Shown: piece after piece, positions 43,301-51,086 of the stretch
Position numbering within the stretch: the first letter of the stretch is position 1
Layout: the number at the start of each line of letters is the position of its first letter
Assembly (NCBI RefSeq): GCF_029893585.1
Contig: NZ_JARXYX010000028.1
Span: forward strand, 62,001-126,000
DNA length: 64,000 nucleotides
Origin: Streptomyces sp. LBL
GTDB lineage: Bacteria; Actinomycetota; Actinomycetes; Streptomycetales; Streptomycetaceae
Reading direction: 5' to 3'
Position numbers and translations under genes: made by a program
The notes under the pieces: model-generated
Database searches by the model: none
What the model was told of the DNA's origin: nothing
What the model saw: only the letters and a program-made list of their open reading frames with translations

Positions 43301-43917
43301 TCACCGCGTCCCAACTCCTGCAGCTGGCCGCCGACCCCGACGGCCTCGCCCAGGAACTGGCCCGACCCATGCCCCGCCCGCCGCAGCCCGCCGCACGCCG
43401 AGGCACCCGCTTCCACGCCTGGGTCGAGTCCCGCTTCGAAGCGCTCACCCTGCCCATGCTGCAGCCGGAGGAGTTGCCCGGAAGCGAGGCGGAGATCGCC
43501 GACGAACGCGACCTGGAGGCACTCAAGGACGCCTTCGAGCGCACCGACTACGCCCGGCGCACGCCCTACCGCGTGGAGACTCCTTTCCAGCTCGCGATCG
43601 CCGGCCGCATGGTCAGGGGCCGTATCGACGCCGTCTACAAGGAGGGCGACGGCGAGGAGGCGACCTACGAGATCGTCGACTGGAAGACCAATCGCTCCCA
43701 TACCGCCGACCCGCTCCAGCTCGCGGTGTACCGGCTCGCCTGGGCCGAGCAGCAGGGCGTCCCCCTGGAGGCGGTCACGGCCACGTTCCTGTACGTGCGC
43801 CGCGGGGAGGTCGTACGACCGGACGAGTTGCCGGACCGGCCGGCACTGGAGCGACTCCTCCTGGAGGAGCCGGAGGGTGAGGGACCGCACGGCGAGGATG
43901 TCACTGCGGGCCGATAG
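40315..43917 (+). CDS. adnB: AdnB-like helicase-nuclease subunit
   Basis: Second SF1 helicase-nuclease, 1200 residues. Walker A AGAGSGKT (38-45), LTFTNKAAGELAERV, VLLDEYQDTSVAQ, GDPCQAIYGWRG, LTAHKSKGLEWD and TFTRPRSLLL define the motor. The nuclease at the C-terminus has RRGTRFHAWVE and YEIVDWKTNRSH (around 1120). Between them, residues about 845-960 form an acidic, repetitive linker (EDVRYEDEDVRYEDARYE). The family's dominant motor in mycobacteria is AdnB. The start is ATG 40315; GTG 40291 is possible. Works as a heterodimer with AdnA. Confidence 0.93.
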   Translation: MPARITDPDQLKELLGIPFTPEQTACIIAPPAPQVIVAGAGSGKTTVMAARVVWLVGTGQVAPEQVLGLTFTNKAAGELAERVRKALVRAGVTDPDVIDPDNPPGEPVISTYHAFAGRLLADHGLRIGLEPTSRLLADATRYQLAARVLRAAPGPYPALTRSFADLVSDLLALDAELAEHLVRPEELRAYDAELLRTLEGAKLTNADLRKVPETAAARRELADLVVRYRAAKRERDLLDFGDQIALSARLAQIPDVGRILRDEFRVVLLDEYQDTSVAQRILLAGLFGAGTGHPVTAVGDPCQAIYGWRGASVANLDDFPEHFADSDGRLANRQALSENRRSGGRLLDLANGLAEPLRAMHAGVEALRPAPGAERDGMVRCALLSTHTEEIDWIADSITHLVHTGKAPGEIAVLCRTATDFGEIQGALVARDIPVEVVGLSGLLHLPEIADLVAVCEVLQDPGANASLVRLLTGPRWRIGPRDLALLGRRARLLVSHARVDGDGDLDRRLAEAVEGVDPSEVTSLADALDTFLESPFDRDGDDDGLPFSPDARVRFARLATELRDLRRSLADPLMDVLHRVLAVTGLEVELSASPHALAARRRETLSNFLDVAASFAAGDNEATLLAFLAFLRTAAQYEKGLDNALPGGENTVKVLTAHKSKGLEWDVVAVPGLVTGTFPSSQGREKWTSQGKVLPHELRGDADTLPDVASWDSRGLKAFQEAMKEHQHTEELRLGYVTFTRPRSLLLGSGHWWGPSQKKPRGPSDFLQALYEHCAAGYGEIEAWADEPAEGRENPVLHRQSADQVWPLPLGDRALARRRAAAETVLTHLEHLASHTDGHPAATHDPDTYDDPDWPVPPEDDPLSEDVRYEDEDVRYEDARYEKPPFPEEDPFVADVPFAGEDPADWDDWTQDRPTVPHQAAAPGTAPDITEHPHAEPARLHRELARPHPAEHENAPLTSDEARTIASWDRDLDALTGELLRARQSVTDVPLPASLTASQLLQLAADPDGLAQELARPMPRPPQPAARRGTRFHAWVESRFEALTLPMLQPEELPGSEAEIADERDLEALKDAFERTDYARRTPYRVETPFQLAIAGRMVRGRIDAVYKEGDGEEATYEIVDWKTNRSHTADPLQLAVYRLAWAEQQGVPLEAVTATFLYVRRGEVVRPDELPDRPALERLLLEEPEGEGPHGEDVTAGR

Positions 43918-43927
43918 GCTCGTGACC

Positions 43928-45340
43928 ATGAGCCAGCCCGTTGACGGTGCCGTCAGCGCCGTCCGTACGTACATCGAGCGGCACCGCGCCGCCTTCCTCG
44001 ACGACCTGGCCGAGTGGCTGCGCATCCCGTCCGTGTCGACCCAGCCCGACCACGCGCCCGACGTACGCCGCAGCGCCGACTGGCTCGCCGCCAAGCTCCG
44101 GGAGACCGGCTTCCCCACCACGGAGGTCTGGGAGACACCGGGCGCGCCGGCCGTCTTCGCCGAGTGGCCCTCAGCCGACCCCAGAGCGCCCACGGTCCTG
44201 GTCTACGGCCATCACGACGTGCAGCCCGCCGCCCGCGAGGACGGCTGGGACAACGAGCCCTTCGAACCCGTCGTCCGCGACAACCGCCTCTACGCGCGCG
44301 GGGCGGCCGACGACAAGGGGCAGGTGTTCTTCCACACCCTCGGGGTCCGCGCCCACCTCGCCGCCACCGGCCGCACCGCCCCCGCCGTCCACCTCAAGCT
44401 GCTGATCGAGGGCGAGGAGGAGTCCGGCTCCCCGCACTTCCGCGCCCTGGTCGAGGAGAACGCGGGCCGGCTGGCCGCCGACGCTGTGATCGTCTCCGAC
44501 ACCGGAATGTGGTCCGAGGACACTCCCACGGTGTGCACCGGGATGCGCGGCCTCGCCGAGTGCGAGATCCGGTTGCACGGCCCCGCCCAGGACATCCACT
44601 CCGGCTCCTTCGGCGGCGCCGTCCCCAACCCGGTCACCGCCGCGGCCCGCCTCGTCGCCGCTCTGCACGACGGCCACGCGCGCGTGGCCGTTCCCGGCTT
44701 CTACGACGGCATCGTGGAACTCACCGACCGGGACCGCGAACTCTTCGCCGAGTTGCCCTTCGACGAGCAGGAGTGGCTGCGTACGGCCAGGTCGTACGCC
44801 ACCCACGGCGAGGCCGGTCACACCACTCTGGAGCGCATCTGGGCCCGCCCCACCGCCGAGGTCAACGGCATCGGCGGTGGCTACCAGGGTCCCGGCAGCA
44901 AGACGATCATCCCGTCCTCCGCCATGGTGAAGCTCTCCTTCCGGCTGGTCGCGGGCCAGGACCCCGGCCACATCGAGAAGATCGTCCGTGCCTGGGCCGA
45001 GGAGCAACTGCCCGCAGGCATCCGCAGCGAGATCACCTTCTTCGCCGCCACGCGTCCGTGCCTGACGCCGCTCGACCACCCGGCACTGCAGTCCGTCGTG
45101 CGCGCCATGAGCCGCGCCTTCGAACAGCCCGTCCGCTTCACCCGTGAGGGCGGCTCGGGGCCGGCTGCCGACCTCCAGGAGGTCCTCGGTGCTCCCGTGC
45201 TCTTCCTCGGCATCTCCGTCCCGTCCGACGGCTGGCACGCCCCGAACGAGAAGGTCGAGCTCGATCTGCTTCTCAAGGGCGTCGAGACCAGCGCCTACCT
45301 GTGGGACGACCTGGGGGAGCACTGGAGCCATGCGCCCTGA
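43928..45340 (+). CDS. M20 family dipeptidase
   Basis: Zinc metallopeptidase of 470 residues, of the PepV/CNDP group. The metal-binding motifs are plain: VLVYGHHDVQPA, ARGAADDKGQ, LIEGEEESGSP and a C-terminal WHAPNEKVELD. The dimerisation-domain signature IHSGSFGGAVPNP is present. It starts 10 bases after the adnB stop codon, so it is probably co-transcribed, although a role in repair is not implied. In mycobacteria this position holds a potassium-channel gene instead, from memory. Confidence 0.95.
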   Translation: MSQPVDGAVSAVRTYIERHRAAFLDDLAEWLRIPSVSTQPDHAPDVRRSADWLAAKLRETGFPTTEVWETPGAPAVFAEWPSADPRAPTVLVYGHHDVQPAAREDGWDNEPFEPVVRDNRLYARGAADDKGQVFFHTLGVRAHLAATGRTAPAVHLKLLIEGEEESGSPHFRALVEENAGRLAADAVIVSDTGMWSEDTPTVCTGMRGLAECEIRLHGPAQDIHSGSFGGAVPNPVTAAARLVAALHDGHARVAVPGFYDGIVELTDRDRELFAELPFDEQEWLRTARSYATHGEAGHTTLERIWARPTAEVNGIGGGYQGPGSKTIIPSSAMVKLSFRLVAGQDPGHIEKIVRAWAEEQLPAGIRSEITFFAATRPCLTPLDHPALQSVVRAMSRAFEQPVRFTREGGSGPAADLQEVLGAPVLFLGISVPSDGWHAPNEKVELDLLLKGVETSAYLWDDLGEHWSHAP

Positions 45341-45492
45341 TCATCCCGAGTCGTCCCGACCGGCATGGAGCGCGCGGCACACTGGAAGAGCTGTCCCGTA
45401 GCCCCACCCTGCCGGACCCGGTCGCCTCCCGCCGTACGTCCCGCCGAACTGCCCGCGAAACACCCTTTCCACCGGGGGAGTTGGAAGTACCC

Positions 45493-46437
45493 GTGACCAC
45501 CTGGACCGATCACACCGCCGACCGTCCCATCTCGCTCACCGCCCCGAGCGGCATCGACCGCGCCGCCCACCACAGGCTCGACGAGGCCTGGCTCGCGGCG
45601 GCGTGGAGTCACCCCACGACCCGCTGCTTCGTGGTCTCCGGCGGCCAGGTACTCATCGACGAGACGCCGGACGGCCACACCGAACTCGTGATGACCCCGT
45701 CCTTCGAGGCGCCCCTCACCGAGGCACACCGCTACTTCCTCGGCATCGACGAGGACGGCGTGCGCTACTTCGCCCTCCAGAAGGACGCGCTTCCCGGCCG
45801 AATCGACCAGTCCGCGCGCCCGGCGGGCCTGCGCGAGGCCGGTCTGCTCCTGTCGCCTCGTGAGGTCGGCCTGATGGTGCACGCCGTCGGCCTGGAGAGC
45901 TGGCAGCGCACGCACCGCTTCTGCTCCCGCTGCGGCGAGCGCACGGTCATCGCCGCGGCCGGTCACATCCGTCGCTGCCCGGCCTGTGGCGCCGAGCACT
46001 ACCCGCGCACCGACCCCGCCGTGATCATGGCCGTCACGGACGAGGACGACCGCATCCTGCTGGGCCGCCAGGTCCACTGGCCCGAAGGCCGCTTCTCGAC
46101 GCTCGCCGGTTTCGTCGAGCCCGGCGAGTCCATCGAGCAGACGGTGCGCCGCGAGGTCTTCGAGGAAGCCGGCATCACCATCGGCCCGGTCGAGTACGTC
46201 GCCAGCCAGCCCTGGCCCTTCCCGTCCAGCCTCATGCTGGGCTTCATGGCCCGCGCCACCTCGACCGACATCAACGTCGACGGCGATGAGATCCACGAGG
46301 CCCGCTGGTTCTCCCGCGACGAACTGCGCGCCGCTTTCGACTCCGGCGAGGTGCTCCCGCCGTACGGCATCTCGATCGCGGCTCGCCTGATCGAGCTCTG
46401 GTACGGCAAGCCGCTGCCGACCCGCAGTTTCGTCTGA
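45493..46437 (+). CDS. nudC: NAD(+) diphosphatase NudC
   Basis: Zinc-containing Nudix enzyme of 314 residues that cleaves NAD(H) and can remove NAD caps from RNA. Zinc ligands are Cys144, Cys147, Cys162 and Cys165 (CSRC and CPAC). The Nudix box runs from Gly206 (GFVEPGESIEQTVRREVFEE) and the NudC-specific SQPWPFPSS is at 238-246. The GTG at 45493 has GGAAG 5 bases upstream. A terminator follows directly. Neighbour order nudC-mycoredoxin-uvrD2 matches mycobacteria. Confidence 0.95.
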   Translation: MTTWTDHTADRPISLTAPSGIDRAAHHRLDEAWLAAAWSHPTTRCFVVSGGQVLIDETPDGHTELVMTPSFEAPLTEAHRYFLGIDEDGVRYFALQKDALPGRIDQSARPAGLREAGLLLSPREVGLMVHAVGLESWQRTHRFCSRCGERTVIAAAGHIRRCPACGAEHYPRTDPAVIMAVTDEDDRILLGRQVHWPEGRFSTLAGFVEPGESIEQTVRREVFEEAGITIGPVEYVASQPWPFPSSLMLGFMARATSTDINVDGDEIHEARWFSRDELRAAFDSGEVLPPYGISIAARLIELWYGKPLPTRSFV

Positions 46438-46460
46438 GGCGCTCACCGCCTGAGCCATAC

Positions 46461-46499
46461 GCGGAGGGCGCCCCGAGCACGTCAGGAGCCGCCCTCCGC
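46461..46499 (+). terminator. Terminator after nudC
   Basis: GCGGAGGGCG pairs over 10 bases with CGCCCTCCGC around a 19-base loop, 24 bases after the nudC stop. It lies between convergent transcription units. Confidence 0.7.
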
Positions 46500-46514
46500 A
46501 CACCGAGCGGTGCT

Positions 46515-46620
46515 TCACCCGCCGATCCTCTGCCTGACCCGGGCCGGCGAGGGCTCCTTGAGCGTCGTACCGTCCGGGAACAGCACCGTCGGTACGGCAC
46601 AGCGGCGGCACTGACCGACC
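46515..46620 (-). pseudogene. Fragment of a second mycoredoxin/glutaredoxin gene
   Basis: The minus strand encodes CAVPTVLFPDGTTLKEPSPA followed by RVRQRIGG and a stop. This matches the C-terminal thioredoxin-fold half of the neighbouring mycoredoxin (VPTV...NPSLAQVKQALS). No CxxC half or plausible start precedes it, so it looks like a worn duplicate. Confidence 0.4.
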
Positions 46621-46652
46621 AGCAGCCGTATTGCTGAGCGACCGGACAGCGA

Positions 46653-46688
46653 CGAGACCCGCGCCCATGATCCTTGGGCGGGGTCTCG
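46653..46688. terminator. Terminator after the mycoredoxin gene
   Basis: CGAGACCC-g-CGCCCA pairs with TGGGCG-GGGTCTCG with one bulged base, 15 bases beyond the mycoredoxin stop on the minus strand. Confidence 0.65.
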
Positions 46689-46702
46689 TGCACTCCCGGG
46701 GG

Positions 46703-46960
46703 TCAGGCGCTGAGAGCCTGCTTCACCTGGGCAAGGCTCGGGTTCGTCATGACGACCTCGCTGCCACCCGTGGAGGGAACCACCCGAACGGTGGGAACCG
46801 TCTGGTTTCCGCCGTTCGCCTTCTCGACGTACGCGGCGGATGCCGGGTCGTGCTCGATGTTGATCTCGTCGTACGCGATGCCCTCGCGGTCCATCTGGCT
46901 CTTCAGCCGACGGCAGTAGCCGCACCACGTGGTGCTGTACATCGTCACAGTGCCCGGCAT
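46703..46960 (-). CDS. mrx1: Mycoredoxin (glutaredoxin-like)
   Basis: Thioredoxin-fold oxidoreductase of 85 residues. The active site is C13-G-Y-C16 in YSTTWCGYCRRL, and the cis-proline loop reads QTVPTVRVV. Mycoredoxin-1 uses mycothiol to reduce mixed disulfides in actinobacteria (Rv3198A in M. tuberculosis). The ATG at 46960 begins the domain exactly. The gene is divergent from uvrD2 across 208 bases. Confidence 0.93.
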   Translation of the reverse strand: MPGTVTMYSTTWCGYCRRLKSQMDREGIAYDEINIEHDPASAAYVEKANGGNQTVPTVRVVPSTGGSEVVMTNPSLAQVKQALSA

Positions 46961-47168
46961 GTGTCTCGTGCTCCTTCGACGGCTTGGGGATGCGTGCTCG
47001 CAGTGAGGGAACGTACTTGAAAGGGTCACCATTCCCGTCTGCACGCCCAACCCGGAGTGACCCCCGCCGCACGAGCCGGACGTGACGCCTGCCGCATTAG
47101 TACGACTGCGAGTGCCTCCCTGTGGACAACCGGCTCATCTGTCTCCGGCGACCTGGCAGCATGGCCAT

Positions 47169-49367
47169 GTGACAGCAGCAACGCACTCCACCCTTTTCCC
47201 GCAGACACCGGACTCGGCGGACGCGGTGCTCGAAGGGCTCGACCCCGAGCAGCGCGAAGTGGCCACGGCCCTGCACGGTCCGGTGTGTGTGCTGGCGGGT
47301 GCCGGAACGGGCAAGACACGGGCGATCACCCACCGCATCGCCTACGGCGTGCGCGCGGGCATCCTCCAGCCGTCCACCGTGCTGGCCGTCACCTTCACCA
47401 ACCGCGCCGCCGGTGAGATGCGCGGCCGGCTCCGACAGCTCGGCGCGGGCGGCGTCCAGGCCCGGACCTTCCACTCCGCCGCCCTGCGCCAGCTCCAGTA
47501 CTTCTGGCCGAAAGCGGTCGGCGGCGCCATGCCCCGCCTCGTCGACCGCAAGATTCAGCTGGTCGCCGACGCGGCCGCCGCCTGCCGTATCCGCCTCGAC
47601 CGGGGCGAGCTGAGGGATGTCACCGGCGAGATCGAATGGTCCAAGGTCACCCAGACCGTCCCCGCCGACTACCGGCTCGCCGCCGCCAAGGCCGGCCGCG
47701 AGAGCCCCCGAGACCCGGCCGAGATCGCCCAGCTCTACTCCGCGTACGAGGGCCTCAAGCGTGATCGCGGGGTCATCGACTTCGAGGACGTCCTGCTGCT
47801 GACCGTCGCCATCCTCCAGGACCGGCCCGACGTCGCAGAGCAGGTCCGCGCCCAGTACCAGCACTTCGTGGTCGACGAGTACCAGGACGTCAGCCCGCTC
47901 CAGCAGCGCTTGCTGGAGCTGTGGCTGGGCGACCGGGACAACCTGTGCGTGGTCGGCGATGCCAGCCAGACGATCTACTCGTTCACGGGAGCAACTCCCG
48001 ACCACCTGCTCGACTTCCGCACCCGCCACCCCGGCGCCACGGTCGTCAAGCTGGTCCGCGACTACCGCTCCACACCACAGGTCGTGCATCTCGCCAACGG
48101 CCTGCTCGCCCAGGCCCGTGGCCGCGCCGCGGACCACCGACTGGAGCTGGTCTCCCAGCGCGCCCCCGGCCCCGAACCCGTCTACGCCGAGTACGCCGAC
48201 GAGCCCGCCGAGGCCGAGGGCGCCGCCCGCCGCATCCGCGAGCTGATGAACGGAGGCGTGCGGGCCAGCGAGATCGCCATCCTGTTCCGCACCAACGCCC
48301 AGTCCGAGACCTACGAACAGGCTCTCGCCGACGCCGTGGTCCCCTACCAGCTGCGGGGCGCCGAGCGGTTCTTCGACCGCCCCGAGGTCCGCAAGGCAGG
48401 CATCGCCCTGCGCGGCGCGGCCCGTTTCGGTGGCAACGACTCCCTCCTCGACGACGCCGTCGACCTGCCGTCCCAGGTGCGTGCCGTACTTTCCGGGGAA
48501 GGCTGGACCACAGAGCCCCCGGCCGGCTCCGGAGCTGTCAGAGAGCGCTGGGAGTCCCTGGCGGCCCTGGTGAACCTGGCGCAGGACTTCGTCGTCGCCA
48601 GACCCGGCGCCACCCTCGGTGACCTCGTCGCCGAACTGGACGAAAGGGCGGGGGCCCAGCACGCTCCGACCGTGGAGGGCGTCACCCTCGCCTCCCTGCA
48701 CTCGGCCAAGGGCCTGGAATGGGACGTCGTCTTCCTGGTCGGGGTCGCCGAGGGCATGATGCCGATCACCTACGCAAAGACCGACGAGCAGACAGAGGAA
48801 GAACGCCGCCTCCTCTATGTCGGCGTCACCCGGGCCAGAGAACACCTCCATGTCTCCTGGGCGCTCTCCCGCTCGCCCGGAGGCCGACCCAGCCGCCGTC
48901 CCAGCCGCTTTCTCGAGGGACTGCGCCCCGGCTCGGCCGCCGCCGGTGCCGGACGGGCCGCCGTGGCCGGTTCCGGAGGTGTCGAGCGGGGCTTCACGAG
49001 CAGGCCGGGCGCCGCCCCTCGACGACGGCAGCGCACTCCGGCCCGCTGCCGGGTGTGCGGGCGCACGCTCACCGACGCGGGCGAGATGAAACTGATGCGA
49101 TGTGAGGACTGCCCGTCCGACATGGACGAGGGTCTCTACGAGCGACTGCGCGAGTGGCGTGCGGTCCAGGCACAACGCAGTGGACAGCCCGCTTTCTGCG
49201 TGTTCACCGACAAGACGATGATGGCGATCGCCGAAGCCGCCCCGGACGACGAGGGGGTGTTGGCACGGATCCCCGGGGTCGGCATGCGCAAGCTCGACCG
49301 CTACGGAGCGGATGTCCTCGCCATCTGCGCAGGCCAGACCCCGGGGGGAGAAGAAGACGGCGACTGA
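47169..49367 (+). CDS. uvrD2: UvrD2-type helicase with zinc motif and HRDC domain
   Basis: SF1A DNA helicase of 732 residues. Motifs: AGAGTGKTRAITHRI (Walker A), VTFTNRAAGEM, FVVDEYQDVSPLQQ, GDASQTIYSFTGA, LHSAKGLEWDVVF and YVGVTRAREHL. The C-terminus has a four-cysteine zinc motif (CRVCGRTL and CEDC) and then an HRDC domain (FCVFTDKTMMAIAEA to IPGVGMRKLDRYG). This combination is the signature of mycobacterial UvrD2. The GTG at 47169 lies just before the conserved start. The wblC promoter begins 15 bases after its stop codon. Confidence 0.95.
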   Translation: MTAATHSTLFPQTPDSADAVLEGLDPEQREVATALHGPVCVLAGAGTGKTRAITHRIAYGVRAGILQPSTVLAVTFTNRAAGEMRGRLRQLGAGGVQARTFHSAALRQLQYFWPKAVGGAMPRLVDRKIQLVADAAAACRIRLDRGELRDVTGEIEWSKVTQTVPADYRLAAAKAGRESPRDPAEIAQLYSAYEGLKRDRGVIDFEDVLLLTVAILQDRPDVAEQVRAQYQHFVVDEYQDVSPLQQRLLELWLGDRDNLCVVGDASQTIYSFTGATPDHLLDFRTRHPGATVVKLVRDYRSTPQVVHLANGLLAQARGRAADHRLELVSQRAPGPEPVYAEYADEPAEAEGAARRIRELMNGGVRASEIAILFRTNAQSETYEQALADAVVPYQLRGAERFFDRPEVRKAGIALRGAARFGGNDSLLDDAVDLPSQVRAVLSGEGWTTEPPAGSGAVRERWESLAALVNLAQDFVVARPGATLGDLVAELDERAGAQHAPTVEGVTLASLHSAKGLEWDVVFLVGVAEGMMPITYAKTDEQTEEERRLLYVGVTRAREHLHVSWALSRSPGGRPSRRPSRFLEGLRPGSAAAGAGRAAVAGSGGVERGFTSRPGAAPRRRQRTPARCRVCGRTLTDAGEMKLMRCEDCPSDMDEGLYERLREWRAVQAQRSGQPAFCVFTDKTMMAIAEAAPDDEGVLARIPGVGMRKLDRYGADVLAICAGQTPGGEEDGD

Positions 49368-49382
49368 TGCGAACTCGTCCAG

Positions 49383-49420
49383 AAAATAGTTTGCGCATGC
49401 CCCAGCAATCCCCATAGGTT
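49383..49420 (+). promoter_or_regulatory. wblC promoter with WhiB7-type AT motif
   Basis: AAAAT at 49383-49387 lies 3 bases upstream of a -35 TTGCGC (49391-49396). An 18-base spacer leads to -10 TAGGTT (49415-49420). This matches the described WhiB7 autoregulatory pattern of an AT-rich motif immediately upstream of the -35, implying positive autoregulation with the principal sigma factor. Confidence 0.7.
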
Positions 49421-49531
49421 CTTAGCCACGGGGACGGAGGCCTTCTCGGAGGCCCCGATTCCGTGCTGTACTTGCATATCCGACGGACTGGCTCACCCCG
49501 GTCCCCCAGACGCCGAGAGGAGGCGATTGCA

Positions 49532-49849
49532 GTGATCAGCATCAACGGCAGCTCCATCAGCACCGTCAAAATGACCGATCGCTCGGTCGTCTCCACGTGC
49601 GTGCTCGGCGCCTCGGTCCCCGGCACCGGCCTGTCCGGCATTCGTGCCGTGCGTCCGGCGTCCTCCGTGTCTCTGGCGGGTCTTCCCGTCAGTGAGCGCA
49701 ATGAGCGACCGACCAAGGCACTGGAAGCAGTAGCGGCACAGGCGCAGGCCTATGCCTTTGCGGCGGCCGGTGCCGGTAGCCGGAAGCAGACGCAGCACCA
49801 CCTGATGTGGGCCTTCCGTGGGCCAGAACCCTGGAGTGATCCAGTCTGA
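49532..49849 (+). CDS. wblC leader frame (uORF), 105 codons
   Basis: A GTG at 49532, preceded by GAGAGGAGG with 8-base spacing, opens a frame that ends 24 bases before the leader terminator. It begins VISINGSSISTVKMTDRSVV and ends MWAFRGPEPWSDPV. Position and ribosome-binding site fit the uORF through which ribosome-targeting antibiotics relieve attenuation of wblC/whiB7. A shorter product from ATG 49571 is possible. Whether the peptide sequence or merely ribosome progress matters cannot be told here. Confidence 0.65.
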   Translation: MISINGSSISTVKMTDRSVVSTCVLGASVPGTGLSGIRAVRPASSVSLAGLPVSERNERPTKALEAVAAQAQAYAFAAAGAGSRKQTQHHLMWAFRGPEPWSDPV

Positions 49850-49860
49850 TCGTCGATCAG
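49846..49860 (+). promoter_or_regulatory. Leader hairpin over the uORF stop codon
   Basis: CTGATC, loop GTC, GATCAG spans the TGA of the uORF. A second small hairpin, CTGGA-gtga-TCCAG, precedes it at 49831-49844. A ribosome terminating here would disrupt them, so they may belong to the attenuation switch. Confidence 0.5.
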
Positions 49861-49873
49861 GCCGGCGCCTTCA

Positions 49874-49916
49874 GGGCCGCGGAACCCCACCCGGGATCCG
49901 CGGCCCATTTGTTTGT
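49874..49916 (+). terminator. Intrinsic terminator in the wblC leader
   Basis: GGGCCGCGGA pairs perfectly with TCCGCGGCCC around a 13-base loop and is followed by ATTTGTTTGT. It lies 109 bases before the wblC start, so default transcription should stop here. Confidence 0.85.
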
Positions 49917-50024
49917 CCCTGAACGGGGACGGCAGAGCGAAGGGGCCTCGGGACAAGAAAAGACTCCGGTACCAGCCGCAACCCGGTCCAACAGGACCGG
50001 AACGACAGACGAGGAAGACGAACC

Positions 50025-50393
50025 GTGCATCTCGAAGCGCACGCCCCGTCCGTACCGCCTTCCGAAACGATCCCCCCGCCCGGCCTCACGGAGGACTCCA
50101 CCTTGACTCCGCTCACCGCGCTCACCGCGCTCGACGACGCCATCGAGAACCTCGGCGTGCCCGTTCCCTGCCGCTCCTACGACCCGGAGGTCTTCTTCGC
50201 CGAGTCGCCGGCGGACGTCGAATACGCCAAGTCCCTCTGCCGCACCTGCCCGCTGGTCGAGGCCTGCCTCGCCGGCGCCAAGGAGCGGCGTGAGCCCTGG
50301 GGCGTCTGGGGTGGCGAGCTGTTCGTGCAGGGTGTCGTCGTTGCCCGGAAGCGGCCGCGTGGTCGCCCGCGCAAGAACCCGGTCACGGCATGA
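50025..50393 (+). CDS. wblC: WblC (WhiB7-type) antibiotic-resistance regulator
   Basis: Iron-sulfur transcription factor of 122 residues. The cluster ligands are Cys49, Cys72, Cys75 and Cys81 (CRS..., CRTCPLVEAC), followed by the Wbl turn G93-VWGG and, uniquely for the WhiB7 class, a C-terminal AT-hook RGRPRK at 112-117. It binds the principal sigma factor and activates ribosome-protection, efflux and drug-modification genes. The GTG at 50025 has GAGGAAG 7 bases upstream. Expression is set by the autoregulated promoter, uORF and terminator described upstream. Confidence 0.96.
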   Translation: MHLEAHAPSVPPSETIPPPGLTEDSTLTPLTALTALDDAIENLGVPVPCRSYDPEVFFAESPADVEYAKSLCRTCPLVEACLAGAKERREPWGVWGGELFVQGVVVARKRPRGRPRKNPVTA

Positions 50394-50713
50394 ACACCGC
50401 AGGAACGATCGACCGCCCCCTCACGCACGACCCGAAGAAGCAGGCCCCGATGAAGCCGTCCATCACCGAGCCCGCAGGCGCGACGCCTGAAGACTTCACC
50501 AAGAGCAGCGCGATGGACTCGCGCCAGAACAGGACCCGAGAGATGCAACTCATTCCAGAAGCCCTGGCTCGTGCGCATATGCACGAACTACTGCATGAGG
50601 CCGAGCGGGACCGACAGGCCGTGCGCCTGGCGGCAGCCCGCCGGATGCAGCGCCGGGCCGAGCGCGCCTCGCTGCGCGCCCGCCGCGCGCTCGCCATGGC
50701 CGTCATGCAGTAA
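50390..50713 (+). CDS. Conserved helical protein coupled to wblC
   Basis: Protein of 107 residues whose ATG overlaps the wblC stop (ATGA). The C-terminal half is a long charged helix (HELLHEAERDRQAVRLAAAR, then MQRRAERASLRARRALAMA), probably a coiled coil or basic RNA/DNA-facing helix. An inner start at the MKPSITEP methionine is possible. It is found beside wblC in other Streptomyces to my knowledge; function unknown. Translational coupling suggests it is made with WblC. Confidence 0.75.
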   Translation: MNTAGTIDRPLTHDPKKQAPMKPSITEPAGATPEDFTKSSAMDSRQNRTREMQLIPEALARAHMHELLHEAERDRQAVRLAAARRMQRRAERASLRARRALAMAVMQ

Positions 50714-50770
50714 TCACATCCCGAACACACCGGAAGCGGTGGCCTCCCTGCCCGGGGAGGCGGAGCTCTC

Positions 50771-50812
50771 CCCGCGGGGGTCGGTCCGACCGAACGGACC
50801 GGCCCCCGCGGG
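50771..50812 (+). terminator. Terminator after the wblC operon
   Basis: CCCGCGGGGG-TCGGTCCG pairs with CGGACCGG-CCCCCGCGGG, an 18-bp stem with one G-T pair. It would end the wblC transcript. Confidence 0.85.
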
Positions 50813-50858
50813 TGCGTTGTGTCCGCCGATCCGATGGCCGCGGCGATATCGTCGCCGG

Positions 50859-51071
50859 GTGACGAGTCTTCCCGGAGACAGTGACCAGGCCGGCGGCACC
50901 GCCCAAGAGCCCGATCCCCTCGTGTGCGCCCGCTGCGGCGCCCGCACCGCGGGACCCCGGATCGCCTGGACCTGCTCCGTGGAGAACGGCACTCGCCATT
51001 ACTTCTGCGACCGATGCTCCCGGGAGAACCTCAGAGCGATCGAGGGGCGGTTGGACTCGGACTGGTGGTGA
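50859..51071 (+). CDS. Small zinc-ribbon protein
   Basis: Protein of 70 residues with two CxxC pairs, CARCG near residue 23 and YFCDRCSRE near 50, spaced as a treble-clef or zinc ribbon. It begins at a GTG after CCGG and a poor ribosome-binding site and ends EGRLDSDWW. It is convergent with the ABC1 kinase gene. Conserved in Streptomyces; function unknown. Confidence 0.78.
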   Translation: MTSLPGDSDQAGGTAQEPDPLVCARCGARTAGPRIAWTCSVENGTRHYFCDRCSRENLRAIEGRLDSDWW

Positions 51072-51086
51072 GCCGGCCGAGGACCC

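Noticed and set aside
40288..44193. 1301-codon open frame antisense to adnB
   Set aside because: Same reason; the plus strand encodes complete helicase and nuclease motifs.
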